A DNA stretch of 64,000 nucleotides, taken from positions 3,437,771 to 3,501,770 of the forward strand of contig LNAC01000137.1 of assembly GCA_002007465.1 (NCBI GenBank), written 5' to 3'. The position numbers were made by a program, and so were the translations under genes. Shown here piece after piece: positions 43,229 to 54,830 of the stretch. Source of the stretch: Ailurus styani (Eukaryota; Chordata; Mammalia; Carnivora; Ailuridae). How positions within the stretch are numbered: position 1 is the stretch's first letter; each line of letters opens with the position of its first letter. The notes under the pieces were generated by a model. The model was given only the letters and a program-made list of their open reading frames with translations. It was not told the origin of the DNA and did not search any database.

Positions 43229-44640
43229 AAAAAGGACTTTGGAGTGGTGCCACAATTGTGAGTAGCCCTGATAGGGGCCAGTACCACTCCAAAGTGACTC
43301 CTGCCCCAAAGAGAGGGGAAAATAACCACACATACCAGTTTGACTGTATCCCCAGCAGTGGGCTGGGGGCAGACAGCTGGTCTAACTGCAGGCCCCACCC
43401 ACCAGTGAAAGCCCCCCAGGGGATAACACAGGGAGAGTACCCTGCAGTTCAGTGCCACCACAGCTCTGACAAATGCCTGGTCTGACCCAACTCAAGCCAA
43501 GATGGCCCCAGACTGGCCCATTAACAACACAAGGACCAAATCCTGCCCACGACAAGTGAAGCAAGTTGTTGAAGATGACTGGCCAGAAGGAAAAAGTAGC
43601 TCAACCACAGCAGCAAGGTTGCACACACATAGGAGATACCTCTGAAGCACCAGGTTCTGGTGAATAGGGGACATTACATTGCAGGACACCAAAGGACCTC
43701 TTTTTCATAAGGCCACTACTTGCAAGAGCAGGAGACAGCTGACTTTCCTAACACATAGAAACAGATAGAGACAGACAAAATGAGGAGACAGAGGAATATA
43801 TCTCAAATGAAAGAACAGAATAAAAATCACTGGATTTGAGAAAAGAGTGAAGGATCTCAGTGAGAACCTCCATAAAGAGATAGAAAACATAAAAAAGAAC
43901 CAAAGATGAGAAGTCAATAATTGACATTAAAAGTGCACCAGATGGAATAAATAGTAGACTAGAGGAAACAGAAGAATGGATCAGTGCTCTAGAGGACAAG
44001 GTAATGGAAAGCAATCAAGCTGAACCTGAGAAAGAGAAAAGATTAGTAAAAAAATGAGAATAAGTTAAAGGAAATAAGCGACACCATCACACACAACAAC
44101 ATTCATATTATAGGAATCCCAGAAGGAGAAGTTAGAAAAGGGGGCAGAAAATTTATTTGAGGAAATAATAGCTGAAAACTTCCCTAATCTGGGGAAGAAA
44201 ACAGAAATCCAGATCAAAGATATGTAGAGAGACCCCAACAAAATCAACCCAAAGAGGTCCACACCAAGACACATAGTAACTAAAATGGAGGGATAGGAGA
44301 GAATTTTAAAAGCAGCAAGAGAGAAGAAAACAGTGATATACAAGGGAAACCTCATAAGTCTATCAGCTGGTTTTTTCAGCAGAAACTTTGCAGGCCGGAA
44401 GAAAGTGGCATGATATATTCAAAGTGCTGAAAGAAAAATGCAATCAAGAATACTCTATCTAGCAAGGCTATTGTTCAAAATAGAAGTAGATATAGAGTTT
44501 TCTAGGCAATCAAAAGTTAAAGGAATTCATCACAACTAAATCTGCCTTACAGGAAATGTTAAAGAGGACTCTTTGAGTAGAAAGACCATAAGCAGGAGTA
44601 AGAAAACTAGGAAGCATAAAAGTGGTAAAAAGTATATCCA

Positions 44641-44777
44641 GGGACGCCTGGGTGGCTTAGTCAGTTAAGCATCTGACTTGTGATCTCAGCTCAGGTCTTG
44701 ATCCAAGGGTCATGAGTTAAAGCCCCATGTTGCCCTCCACAGCCAATTTATGTATTTTAAAAAATTAAATTAAATTA
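44641..44777 (+). mobile_element. Short CAN SINE, old subfamily
   Basis: GGGACGCCTGGGTGGCTTAG, 'tcaggtcttgatccaagggtcatgag', tail 'aaaaattaaattaaatt'. Imperfect duplication AGTATATCCA / AGTATATCTA. Nested in L1. Confidence 0.88.
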
Positions 44778-44896
44778 AGTATATCTATAAAAATCAGTCA
44801 AAGGAGTCACGAAATAAAAGGACATAAAGTATGGCACAATATACCTAAAATGTGAGAGGAGAGGAGTAAAAATTTACTGTTTTTAGAATGGATTCA

Positions 44897-45006
44897 CAGG
44901 TGCCTTCCTGACTCAGTTGGTAGAGCATATGACCCTTGATCTCAGGATTGTAAATTCAAGCCCCATGTTGGATGTAGAGATTACTTAAAAATAAAATCTT
45001 AAAAAA
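44897..45006 (+). mobile_element. Short CAN SINE (tRNA head plus tail)
   Basis: 'caggtgccttcctgactcagttggtagagcatatgacccttgatctcaggattgtaaattcaagcccc' keeps the tRNA A- and B-box layout; tail 'aaaataaaatcttaaa'. Target duplication AATGGATTCA (44887-44896, 45007-45016). Only 110 bases long. Confidence 0.9.
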
Positions 45007-45647
45007 AATGGATTCAAACTTAAGAGACCATCAACTTAATACAGACTGTTTTTTGCACAAGATGCTATATATAAACCTAACGGTAACCACAAATAAAAAA
45101 AGCAGTAATAGATATGCAAAAAAATAAAGGAATCTAGGTATATCACTAAAGAAATCCAGCAAACCATGGGAAAAGAGAGCAAGAGAAGAAAGGAACAGAG
45201 AAAAATAAAAACAGCAGTAAAACAAGTAATAAAATAGCAATAAGTATATACCTATCAATAATTATTTTGAATGTAAATGAACTAAACACTCCAATCAAAA
45301 CACATAGGGTAATGGAATGGATAAAAAAGCAAGGCCCATTGATTTGCTGCCTATAAGAGACTTATTTCAGACATGAAGACACATGAAGGTTGAAAGTGAA
45401 GGAATGGAAAAACATTTATCATGCAAATATACAGAAAATATTATGAAAAATTATATGCCAAGAAACTGGGATAATCTAGAAGAAAAATGGATAATTCCTG
45501 GAAAAATATAACCTCCAAAAACTAAATCAGGAAAAAATAGAATAATTGAACAGACCAATTACTGGCAATGATATTGAATCAGTAATAAAAAAACTCCCAA
45601 CAAACAAAAGTCCAAGACCAAATGGCTTCACAGGTGAATTCTACTAA

Positions 45648-45650
<3 letters not shown>

Positions 45651-45688
<38 letters not shown>

Positions 45689-45733
45689 TATGCATATATA
45701 TATATATATATATACACACATACATATATATAT
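45651..45733 (+). repeat. (CA)n(TA)n compound microsatellite
   Basis: About 16 CA units, then CATA/TA units. It lies exactly at the A-rich tail end of the adjoining minus-strand SINE and inside its target duplication, so it grew from the SINE tail. Confidence 0.93.
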
Positions 45734-45912
45734 TTATTAAAGATTAACTTTATTTACTTGAGAGAGAGAGCACATGAAAGTGGGGCAAGGGGCAGAGGGA
45801 GAAGCCGACTCCTGCTGAGCAGCAAGCCTGACATAGGGCTCTATCCCAGGACCCTGAGATCGTGATCTGAGCTAAAGGCAGATCCTTAACCAACTGAGCC
45901 ACCCAGGTACCC
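45734..45912 (-). mobile_element. CAN SINE in L1 ORF2
   Basis: 'attaaagattaactttatttacttgagagag' to 'gagccacccaggtaccc'. Including the microsatellite, it is flanked by TGAATTCTACTAAATA (45635-45650) and the diverged TGAATTTGACCAAACA. Confidence 0.9.
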
Positions 45913-47366
45913 TGAATTTGACCAAACATTTAAAGGAGAGTTAATACCTATTCTTCTCAAACTATTCCAAAAAATAAAAGAGGAAGGAAAGCTTATAAAT
46001 TCATTCTATTAAGTCACCATTACCCTAATAACAAAACCAGATAAAAACATTACAAACATGAGAACTACAGGCCAGTATTTCTGATGAACATAAATGCAAA
46101 AATTCTCAACAATTAGCAAACCAAATCCAACAATATATTTAAAAAAATCATTCACCATGATCAAGTAGTATTTATTCCTGGGATATAAGTGTGGCTCAGT
46201 ATTTGAAAATCAATCAATGTAAGACATCACATCAACAGAAGAAAGGATAAAAACCATACGATCATTTCAATAGATGCAAACAAAGCATTTGACAAAGTAC
46301 AACATCCATTCATGATAAAAATCCTCAACAAAACAGGTTTAGAAGGAACATACCTTAACAAAATAAAACCATATATGAAAAGCCCATGGCTAACATCATC
46401 CTCAATGATGAAAAACTGGAAGCTTTCCCCCTAAGATCCAAACAAGATAAGGATGTCCTCTCTCACCACTTTCATTCAGCATAGCACTGGAAGTCCTAGC
46501 CACAGCAACCGGACAAGAAAAAGAAAGGCTTCCAAACTGGTAAGGAAAAAATAAAACTTTCACTATTTGCAGATGACATGATACTATATATAGAAAACCC
46601 TAATGATTCCACCAAAAACTGACTAGAACTGATATCTGAATTCGATAAAGTCATAGGACACAAAATCAATACACAGATATATGTTGCATTTCCATACACT
46701 AATAATGAAGTAGCAGAAAAAGAAATTAAGAAAACAATCCCATTTACAATTGCACCAAAAAATAATAAAATGCCTAAGAATAAACTTAACCAAGAAGATG
46801 AAAGATTTGTACTCTGAAAACAATAAAATACTGATGAAAGAAGTTGAAGGTGACACAAATAAATGGAAAGATATTCCTTGCTCATGGATTGGGATAATAG
46901 ATACTGTTAAAATGTCCATACTACCCACAGCCATCTATGATTTAATGCAATCCCTACCAAAATACAAACAGCATTTCTCACAGAACTAGAACAAATAATC
47001 CTGAAATTTCTATGGAATCACAAAAGACCCCAAATAGCCATAGAAATCTTGAAAAAGAACAAAACTGGAGGTATCACAGGTTTCAAGATATACTACAAAG
47101 CTGTAGTAGTCAAAACAGCATGGTACTAGCACAAAAACAGACACACCGATCAATAGAACAGAAGAGAGAGCTCGGAAATAAACACATGATTAGAATAAAT
47201 TAATCTTTGACAAAGGAGGCAAGAATATGCAATAGGAAAAAGATAGTCTATTCAACAAATGGGATTGGGAAAACTGGATAGCTTACGTGCAAAAGAATAA
47301 AACCAAGCCACTTTCTTACACTATACACAAAAATAAAGTCAAGATGGATTAAAGACCTACATGTGA

Positions 47367-47565
47367 GGGCGCCTGGGTGGCTCAGTGGGTTAAAGCCTCT
47401 GCCTTTGGCTCAGGTCATGATCCCAGGGTCCTGGGATCGAGGCCCGCATCGGGCTCTCTGCTCGGCAGGGAGCCTGCTTTCTCCTCTCTCTCTGCTTGCC
47501 TCTCTGCCTACTTGTGATCTTTCTCTCTGTGTCAAATAAATAAATAAAAAATCTTAAAAAAAAAA
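47367..47565 (+). mobile_element. CAN SINE, mustelid-type, complete, in L1
   Basis: Head GGGCGCCTGGGTGGCTCAG, GGGTTAAAGCCTCTGCC. Perfect 16-bp target duplication AAAGACCTACATGTGA (47351-47366 and 47566-47581). Confidence 0.96.
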
Positions 47566-48344
47566 AAAGACCTACATGTGAGATCTGAAACCATAAAAAA
47601 TTCTTGAAGAGACCACAGGCAGTAATGTCTCTGTCATCATCTGTAGCAACATTTTTCTAGATATGTCTCCCGAGGCAAGGGAAACGAAAGCAAAAATAAA
47701 TTATTGGGACTACATGAAAATAAAAGCTTCTGCACAGCAAAGGAAATAATCAACGAAACAAAAAATTAATCTACTGAATGGGAGCATATATTTGCAAATG
47801 ATATATCTGATAAGTGGTTACTATTCAAAATATATAAAGAACTTATATAACTCAACACTAAAAAGCCAAATAAACCAATTAAAAAATGGGCGGAAACCAC
47901 GAACAGACATTATTCCAAAGAAGACATCCAGATGGCCAACAGACACATGAAAAGATGCTTAACATCACTAATCATCAGAGAAATGCAAATCAAAAGCACA
48001 ATATCACCTCACGCCTGTCAGAATAACCAAAATCAAAAACACAAGAAACAGTGTTGGTGAAGATACGGAGAAAAAATAACTCTTGTGCACTGTTGGTGGG
48101 AATGCAAACTGGTGCAACCACTGTGCAAAACAGTCTGGAGTTTCCTTAAAAAAGTAAAATTAGAATTACCACATAATCCAGTAATTCCATTACTGGCTAT
48201 TTACTCAAAGAATATAAAACACTAATTGAAAAAAGTATATGCACCTCAAAAGGTATGTTTACTGCAGCATTATTTACAATAGCCAAAATACAGAAGGAAT
48301 CCAAATGTCCACTGATAGATGAATGGGTACAGAAAATATGGAGT

Positions 48345-48410
48345 ATTATATATATATATATATATGTTATGTGTGTGTATATATATGTGTGTGTATGAAT
48401 TATATATGAA
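48345..48410 (+). repeat. (TA)n/(TG)n microsatellite in L1 3' region
   Basis: Alternating TATATA, TGTGTG and TATATG units in an L1 context ('atggagtat...gaatattattcagccataaaaag'). Confidence 0.85.
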
Positions 48411-48812
48411 TATTATTCAGCCATAAAAAGAATACCTTGCCATTTCCAACAACATGGATGGATCAAGAGGGTAAATGCTATGTGAAATAAGTCAGTCAGA
48501 AAAAGATGAATACCATACAGTTTCACTCATATGTGGAAACAAAACAAACGAACAAAGCAAAAAAGAGACAAACAAAAAAACGCCTCTCAAATATAGAGAA
48601 CAAACCGGTTGTTGCAAGAGGGGAGGCACCTGGGTAGAATAGATCAAGGGGATTATGAGTACACTTAATCATGATGAAAAACTGAGTAATGTACAGAATT
48701 GGTGAATCACTATATTGTACACTTGAAACTAATATAACAATGTAGATTAATTATATTGGAATTAAAAATAATAATAAATTTAACAAATAATAAAAATAAA
48801 AAGGCTTTGGAG

Positions 48813-49420
48813 AGAAAGCTCTCGGTGGAAGGGCTATATCAATTACAAGATCATTTTATACTTATGGATTTAAGAGTCTGTGGATTGCCTTAATGGCTAA
48901 GTAATCATGCAAGGCATGAATTTCTCTGGAAATACACATCTTTTAAAAAAATAAGTTTCATCCTATTTCCATTTGCTTTATTCCAAGGTCAAGTAACCAA
49001 AGATTAGTCAGTCTTCAACTCTATGATCCGTGAGAGTTTCTTTTTCCTAAGAATAGGTGGTGCTTTGCCCATCCCTCAGTTCCCAGTTGAACTTGGGTTC
49101 TGCCTTCATGTTCTATCACATGATGTAAGGAGTAAAGGACTTTAAGAGACAAAGCTGTATCTTACTCAGTCTCTATTTTCCCATGGGCCAATTTCAACAG
49201 AAGGTTTTCTATTGCTTATTGAAATTTTACCTAAGGACTGAAGACAAAAATAATTCAAGACATAAATGCAAACAGACCATGAGTCCAACCCAGCAGAAAT
49301 GGAATGATTTTCTCTTTCTGATCCTAAGGAAGAGATGAACTTGTACAAGGAGATCGCCTAACCACTTATCTAGAGGAAATGGTCTGGTGTAAGACTATGA
49401 CAAATTTCTCAAATAGTGAA
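48813..49420. other. Intergenic DNA, unassigned
   Basis: No gene or clear repeat is seen. Confidence 0.4.
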
Positions 49421-49424
49421 AGAA

Positions 49425-49575
49425 ACGTGGGCTTTGGTGTCAGGGTGACTGGTCTCAGAACCCTGGGCCTCACTCACTAGCTGGGCAAGTCCCCTCCTCA
49501 TTGCTGAGCCCCTGTCATAGCACCTCCCCTTCCCAGGATGGTTGCAGGGATTAAAAGACATGTGGCTTACAAAGG
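49425..49575 (-). mobile_element. MIR SINE (antisense)
   Basis: 'gggctttggtgtcagggtgactggtctcagaaccctgggcctcactcactagctgggcaag' then 'gatggttgcagggattaaaagaca' follows the reverse MIR order. Confidence 0.75.
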
Positions 49576-50084
49576 GATCTCGAAACATGCATCACCAACT
49601 GTCGGCACCAGCCTGTCTGCTTCTCCGGGCACAAGCTGCCTAATGAAGGAGCTATTGGTTAGGAAAGAGAATCTACTAAAATACTTAGAAATTCCTCCTA
49701 CCCAGCACTGAGACAAGGAATCAAAACCAAGAACTAAAGGGTACTCCGAGAATATGTTCAGTCCTTTATGACCTCAGAGTATCTACTTCCTTATCCACCA
49801 TTTCTCAGTAGGCTCTTTCTCAGACCAACATTTCGAAAGCTTGCTTTGTATTTATGACACGAATTCTTGCTTCTTTTTTGCTTGCTTCTTTTTGCTCAGA
49901 TACCCTGAGCATAAAACAAAGTGGCGTGCCCCCAGTGAAACCAGTTAGCAGCAGCATGTAGATGAAAGTTGGAAGTGGATGGGAGTGGGGGAGAGAGACA
50001 GTGGATGCCTGACTTAGAAGGCTCCTGTGGTGGAGATTTGGCCAGTATGGGAGTGTTGTGCATAGGAGAGAGGAGTTTTGTCAT

Positions 50085-50490
50085 TCAGCTTCTAAGAATT
50101 TCTCCTACAGGAAGACTTATAAAAGTATACAAAAGTGTACAGTTAAGGATAGAGTTATGACAGTATTGTTTGTAAAAATGAACATTGGAGACTACCTAAT
50201 GCCTATGACTAGGGGAATGGCTAAATATATGATGGCGTGAGCATCCTATAGAACATTGTATGGGGACCTAAAAGAACAAGGTGTAGTTGTCTATATTGAC
50301 ACAAAAGCAGAGTCCTAAGATATTTTCGAGTAACATAAGCAATTTTCAGATTAGTATGCACCATAAGATGAGGGGGGAAGAGAGATGGTGAGCTTGGCAA
50401 ATGAGTAGGTCATGAAGGGGTAGGGCTCTCACTTTTTGTACATTTTTATTTTGTTGCATCCTGTTTTATAAGAAGCACAGGTTATTCTTC
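50085..50490 (+). mobile_element. L1M LINE 3' end
   Basis: 'aagaatttctcctacaggaagacttata', 'gacagtattgtttgtaaaaatgaacattggagac', 'aggggaatggctaaatatatgatgg' and 'cattttta ttttgttgcatcctg' follow the L1M 3' order. 49576-50084 is unassigned. Confidence 0.6.
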
Positions 50491-50538
50491 TAAAGTAAAC
50501 AAACAAACAAAAACCCCTCTTGGTGAAAGTATAAATGT

Positions 50539-50597
50539 ATTAAAGTTCAAACAAGTTGAACTTTAATCTACTAAAGTTGAACTTTAATCTACTAAAG
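50539..50597. repeat. Perfect 12-bp hairpin with a tandemly duplicated arm
   Basis: ATTAAAGTTCAA (50539-50550), a five-base loop ACAAG, then TTGAACTTTAAT (50556-50567). The right arm and following bases (GTTGAACTTTAATCTACTAAA) are repeated with a 21-base period. Confidence 0.9.
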
Positions 50598-50599
50598 TT

Positions 50600-51620
50600 A
50601 AGAGTTGTCCCCTCCTGTACCTTGCTACATGCTCTTTATACCCACACATGACCATCCTGGGACACAGGTTAGAGGGGCGCTGGGTGGACAAGTGGGCATC
50701 AGCCATTCAGTTATGATTTGGTGATTGCTTTCCAACAGGAGAGGAGTTGCTGGAATGGGGTCGTTACTGGAGAGGTCTCTTTCTCCTTCATCTCTTTTGG
50801 CCTCGCATAGAATGAACCATTCAGTCAATGTATAAATCTGTTTTCTCTGAATGGGGGGACACCACCATCTCAAAACAGAGCTCCTGGCTCTCTTGTCAGG
50901 AAAATGCTAGGTATGCCCTCCACTTGCAGCCTACTCACAGGGCCATAGATGCCCAGTCAGCACATAAAATAGTCCCCTTCCCTGCAGCACTGCGGGACAG
51001 CAGTTCTGACCGCGGAAGTCGATGTCCGGTAGGCATGGGATCAGGGACTCACCGGAAATCTTACTCAAATCCCCAACACGCACAGTCTGGATGGAGACAT
51101 GACACGTGAAGTCTGGCTTCTCAGATTCTCTAGAATAAAGCCCAGCATAATTTTCAGATTTCTCCTCATGTGACCAGGCTAGCAATCTGAAGCTCTGGGG
51201 AATTGACATGTTCCTGTCTCTCCTTTTAGGACATTTTTTCTTTTAGATAAATAAAAAGGGAAAGATATAGGATGTATGTGAAGAATGTGTTTATCTGTTA
51301 GGGGTTTTGTACTAGAGTTACAACAACACTGACATTCCATAGTGACATATTTTCTAGGTGTCATTGTGGTTTCACTTTCAAAGGCATTAAACTTCAGCAA
51401 GTTTCCTATATACTCAAGTTGTATCGTATCGTGATTTGCAAACATAATTTAATGATGTGTCTAATGTAGTGCCCAGTCCTCATCGATTCTACTTAACAGT
51501 CGCTCTAGAATCTGTCTGTCCCACCGCCACTACTCTTCCTTCATTTTATCCGGACTCTTCTAGTGATCTTATGACTGCTCTTCTGATTGCCACTCTCCCC
51601 ATTTTGTGACCTGTTTTTAT
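50600..51620. other. Intergenic DNA, unassigned
   Basis: No gene is supported; short overlapping frames on both strands match nothing known. Confidence 0.4.
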
Positions 51621-51624
51621 ATGC

Positions 51625-51880
51625 TGACAAAATAATCTTCCTAAAACACAGTGGCCGGGCATGCCATTGTGTGTTAAAAACATTTTAAGCAGGACTGAGT
51701 TAGCCTTAGAAGTCCACACCCCTTAGCCTGGCTTTCCAGGTCCCATAGAACTTGAGAGAAGTCTTGTTTCCCAGACATCCTCCAGTAACTTCCAGAGATT
51801 CTAAGTTCCAGGCAAACTGAATTATCCCTGCATTCCCCAACAAGTACCTCACTTCTACCCTGTGTTATCTGCTAATGTGG
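51625..51880 (+). mobile_element. L2 LINE fragment
   Basis: 'cttcctaaaacacagtggc', 'agtccacaccccttagcctggctttccaggtccc' and 'gcattccccaac' follow L2 ('aagtccaaactccttagcctggcattcaaggccc'). Confidence 0.65.
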
Positions 51881-52087
51881 TTATAACTCGACAGTTCCTC
51901 AGATTTCACCAGCCCAAGGGTGAATATGGAAGCACATTAGCATCAATGCCCCATTCTCACTAGCTTCTCAGATACAGGAAGTCCAAACCTCTACCAACTT
52001 TTCCTTCAAATGTTTTGACAATTTCAGTAGAGTGTCCCCATATATTGAAAGGATGGTTGAGCTGACAGCCAGGCATGCTGCTACTTT

Positions 52088-52365
52088 TTTTTTTTTTTTT
52101 AAAGATTTTATTTATTCATTTGACACAGAGAGAGAGATTACAAGTAGGCAGAGAGGCAGGCAGAGAGAGAGGAGAGAGGAGGAAGCAGGCTCCCTGCTGA
52201 GCAGAGAGCCCGATGNGGCAGAGAGGCAGGCAGAGAGAGAGGAGAGAGGAGGAAGCAGGCTCCCCGCTGAGCAGAGAGCCCGATGTGGGCCTCGATCCCA
52301 GGACCCTGGGATCATGACCTGAGCCGAAGGCAGAGGCTTTAACCCACTGAGCCACCCAGGCGCCC
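52088..52365 (-). mobile_element. CAN SINE, mustelid-type, with a false internal duplication
   Basis: T-run to 'gagccacccaggcgccc', perfect 16-bp target duplication GGCATGCTGCTACTTT (52072-52087, 52366-52381). A single N at 52216 separates two 69-base copies (52147-52215, 52217-52285) differing at one base. Without one copy the element has normal length (about 208). Confidence 0.95.
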
Positions 52366-52381
52366 GGCATGCTGCTACTTT

Positions 52382-52980
52382 ACTTTGCTGGGTGCCAGGC
52401 AGCTCTCTGTGTTTCTGGCGACGTCACTTGCTTCCCCCTGTCCTTCTGCTGTGCATCTTGAGCCCTCCTGAGGCCACAGTTGACCTTGGCAGAGTGAGAA
52501 AGACTGGCTCTCTCTCCTTTGTTACAGTCTGTTGGTGGTATGTTAAAGCAGTGTTGTCTGGGCTCTAGCATGTTACAGAATACAGAGAAAGAATAATCTT
52601 TTACTTTGCAGTACTGTTGGAGTTAAACTTGCACCCAAAGTCTGCCTCACAGCTCCCAGGCTATGTTTAGAATTGCCACTTCTCTTTGATAATTCAGGTT
52701 TTTTTGTTCCTAGATCCTGCAGTTCATGCCTGGATTTTCTTCTCGTAGGATGAGTTATTCTGTAAGAGGTTTCTCAGGACCTCTGCAAAGAGGTTCAGGC
52801 TGGATCTTGCTACCAGTTTACTAGACATGTGCAAAAACTCTGGCTCTTGATAGTGCACTCAACTTCAGTTCTGAATAGGAGACATCTTAGTCTTCAAGCA
52901 AGGAGACTTTCCTTTTGCCTGCCCCATTACTTTAGCAGACATACCTACATCCCAACTCCTACAGATGGACTCAGCTCGGG
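52382..52980. other. Intergenic DNA, unassigned
   Basis: No gene or clear repeat is seen. Confidence 0.4.
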
Positions 52981-52984
52981 CAGT

Positions 52985-53215
52985 TTTTATGTTTACAAAA
53001 GAATGCATACAATATGATAGCATTTACATAAAGTTTAAAAATATGCAGGACCCGTTCCCCAAAATTTATAGAACATATGTGTTTGGCTGAACTATAAAGG
53101 CAAGCAAGGGGGAGGGAAGAAAGTGCCAGAGAGGGATATACAAAACACATTACCCAAAAATTAGTAATGTTTGATTTTTTTAGGCTGAGTGGTGGGTCCA
53201 TGGTGTTTGATTTTG
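52985..53215 (+). mobile_element. L1M-like 3' fragment
   Basis: 'acaaaagaatgcatacaatatgatagcatttacataaagtttaaaaatatgcagg' resembles the L1M 3' region. An AT-rich (TATA/ATGTAT)n tract follows at 53218-53290. Confidence 0.4.
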
Positions 53216-53290
53216 TTATTATATATTGTAATGTATATTACTATATATATGTAATGTATATATATTATAACACAGTAATGTATATATGAA

Positions 53291-53828
53291 TTATATCACA
53301 TCTAAAATTTTAAATATGAATTATATCATAATTAAAAGTTTGTCCCAATTTAAGAAAACATGCAAATATTGATTTGCACTTTGCACTGCTTTCTTACCCC
53401 TTTGCTTTGCTTTTTAGTGTTCTTCCTCTTTATTGTCTACTGTAATTATCAAGTTCTGGAGTATCCTTTCATATTTGCCTTCTTTTTTTTACCTTAAGGG
53501 CTGACCTTCTGTTTTCTCCTATGATTTTTATCTCTGCTCTCTTCATGACTGCTAGCTTCTTTATTTGGTTCTTATAAATTTGTTTTTCACCTCTTGGGGC
53601 TACACTGCCCGTGGTGAGCAGGTGATTTACTTTCTCCTCTTAGTTTCTGTTTTCTGGAACAGTTTTCTGTGTACATTACATGATTCATTGTCTATTAGAA
53701 AAGGCTTCTGGGTTTTCTATTTCCTTTTTATTTTTTGGCTGATGTTTGATAAAAATACACTTTTAGATATTCTATGGACTTTTATGGACTACTCTGTAAA
53801 CATTTTTGGGAATTGGCATTATGGCAGA
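53291..53828. other. Intergenic DNA, unassigned
   Basis: AT-rich, possibly old L1 antisense sequence; no gene is seen. Confidence 0.35.
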
Positions 53829-54115
53829 TTTTTTTTTAAAGATTTTATTTAGTTATTTGACAGAGAGAGAGAGATCACAAGTAGGCAGAGCNGTTTTTGG
53901 GAATTGGCATTATGGCAGATTTTTTTTTTAAGATTTTATTTAGTTATTTGACAGAGAGAGAGAGATCACAAGTAGGCAGAGCAGCAGGCAGAGGGAGAGG
54001 GAGAAGCAGACTCTTTGCCAAGCAGGGAGCCTGATGTGGGACTCGATCCCAGGACCCCGGTATCATGGCCTGAGTCGAAGGCAGCGGCTTAACCGACTGA
54101 GCCACCCAGGTGCCC
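53829..54115 (-). mobile_element. CAN SINE with a false duplication at an N join
   Basis: It ends 'gagccacccaggtgccc'; target duplication ATTATGGCAGATTTTT / ATTAGGGCAGATTTTT. The N at 53892 separates two 89-base copies (53803-53891 and 53894-53982) that include unique flank as well as SINE, so the second is an assembly artefact. Confidence 0.93.
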
Positions 54116-54229
54116 ATTAGGGCAGATTTTTAAGAAGTGTCAACATTACAATGAAATGGAGACAGCCCCTAAGAAAAATGCTTTCTTAACAGTTTCTCCT
54201 TGGGAAATTTCTTTAGCCCCTAATCCAGA

Positions 54230-54830
54230 GAAAGAACACTTAGAGTAAGCATCTCTATAGCCATTAAAAATGATCATGTAGATTATTATTTATTGACATG
54301 GAAAGATGTTCATGACATATTAATAAATGAAAAGAAATATAGTATGCATATATGCACAATACTTATACATAACGCATATATGATTTCATTTTTATTTAAA
54401 GCCTTCTATATCGAAGCACATATATACACACTGATAAATGTCGAAGGACACACACAATATTAATTTCATCTAGTTGATAAAAATATTAACAGTGGTTATC
54501 TTTATTTTTTTTATTTTTTAAAAGATTTTTATTTATTTATTTGACACAGAGAGAGACCAGATCACAAGTAGGCAGAGAGGCAGGCAGAGAGAGAGGAGGA
54601 AGCAGGCTCCCTGCTGAGCAGGGAGCCCGATGTGGGGCCTCGATCCCAGGATCCTGAGATCATGACCTGAGCCGAAGGCAGAGGCTTTAATCCACTGAGC
54701 CACCCAGGCGCCCAACAGTGGTTATCTTTAGAGTGGTGGGATTTGGGATAATATTTTCAGTTAAATTTATATGATTTTCTCTGTTTTCTAAAGCACTTGA
54801 AATGAGTGCTATGTGGCTTTTATAAAAACC
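54230..54830 (+). mobile_element. L1M LINE 3' end, split by a SINE
   Basis: 'gacatggaaagatgttcatgacatattaataaatgaaaagaaatatagtatgc', 'tatgatttcatttttatttaaa', 'aacagtggttatctttagagtggtggga'. The L1M 3' UTR order is clear. Confidence 0.75.
54505..54713 (-). mobile_element. CAN SINE, mustelid-type, complete
   Basis: 'aaaagatttttatttatttatttgacac' to 'gagccacccaggcgccc'. Perfect 17-bp target duplication AACAGTGGTTATCTTTA (54488-54504, 54714-54730). Confidence 0.96.

Larger units (their letters stand above)
43245..48797 (+). mobile_element. Nearly full-length L1 LINE, inactive, with nested SINEs
   Basis: A 5' UTR (about 43245-43780, e.g. 'gtgggctgggggcagacagctggtctaactgcagg'), an ORF1 relic (43790-44580), and ORF2 (about 45270-48300). 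ORF2 shows FADDMI at about 46567-46584 and, at 46790-46920, [11 protein letters not shown] then [18 protein letters not shown] 3' UTR with A-rich end follows. Frames carry many stops and shifts. Flanks AAAAAGGACTTTGGAG (43229-43244) and AAAAAGGCTTTGGAG (48798-48812) look like its target duplication. Four SINEs and two microsatellites interrupt it. Confidence 0.9.

Noticed and set aside
42980..43461. Overlapping frames of 93 and 125 codons near 43 kb, considered as a processed pseudogene
   Set aside because: No similarity that I recognise; the right part is L1 5' UTR and the left part has no poly(A) or target duplication of its own.
46496..46989. L1 ORF2 remnants as an active reverse transcriptase gene
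   Set aside because: FADD and neighbouring motifs are recognisable, but the frame breaks every few tens of codons and SINEs interrupt it.
52088..54115. Tandem repeats in two SINEs as a natural duplication
   Set aside because: Each is interrupted by exactly one N and differs by one base between copies; an assembly overlap explains it more simply.
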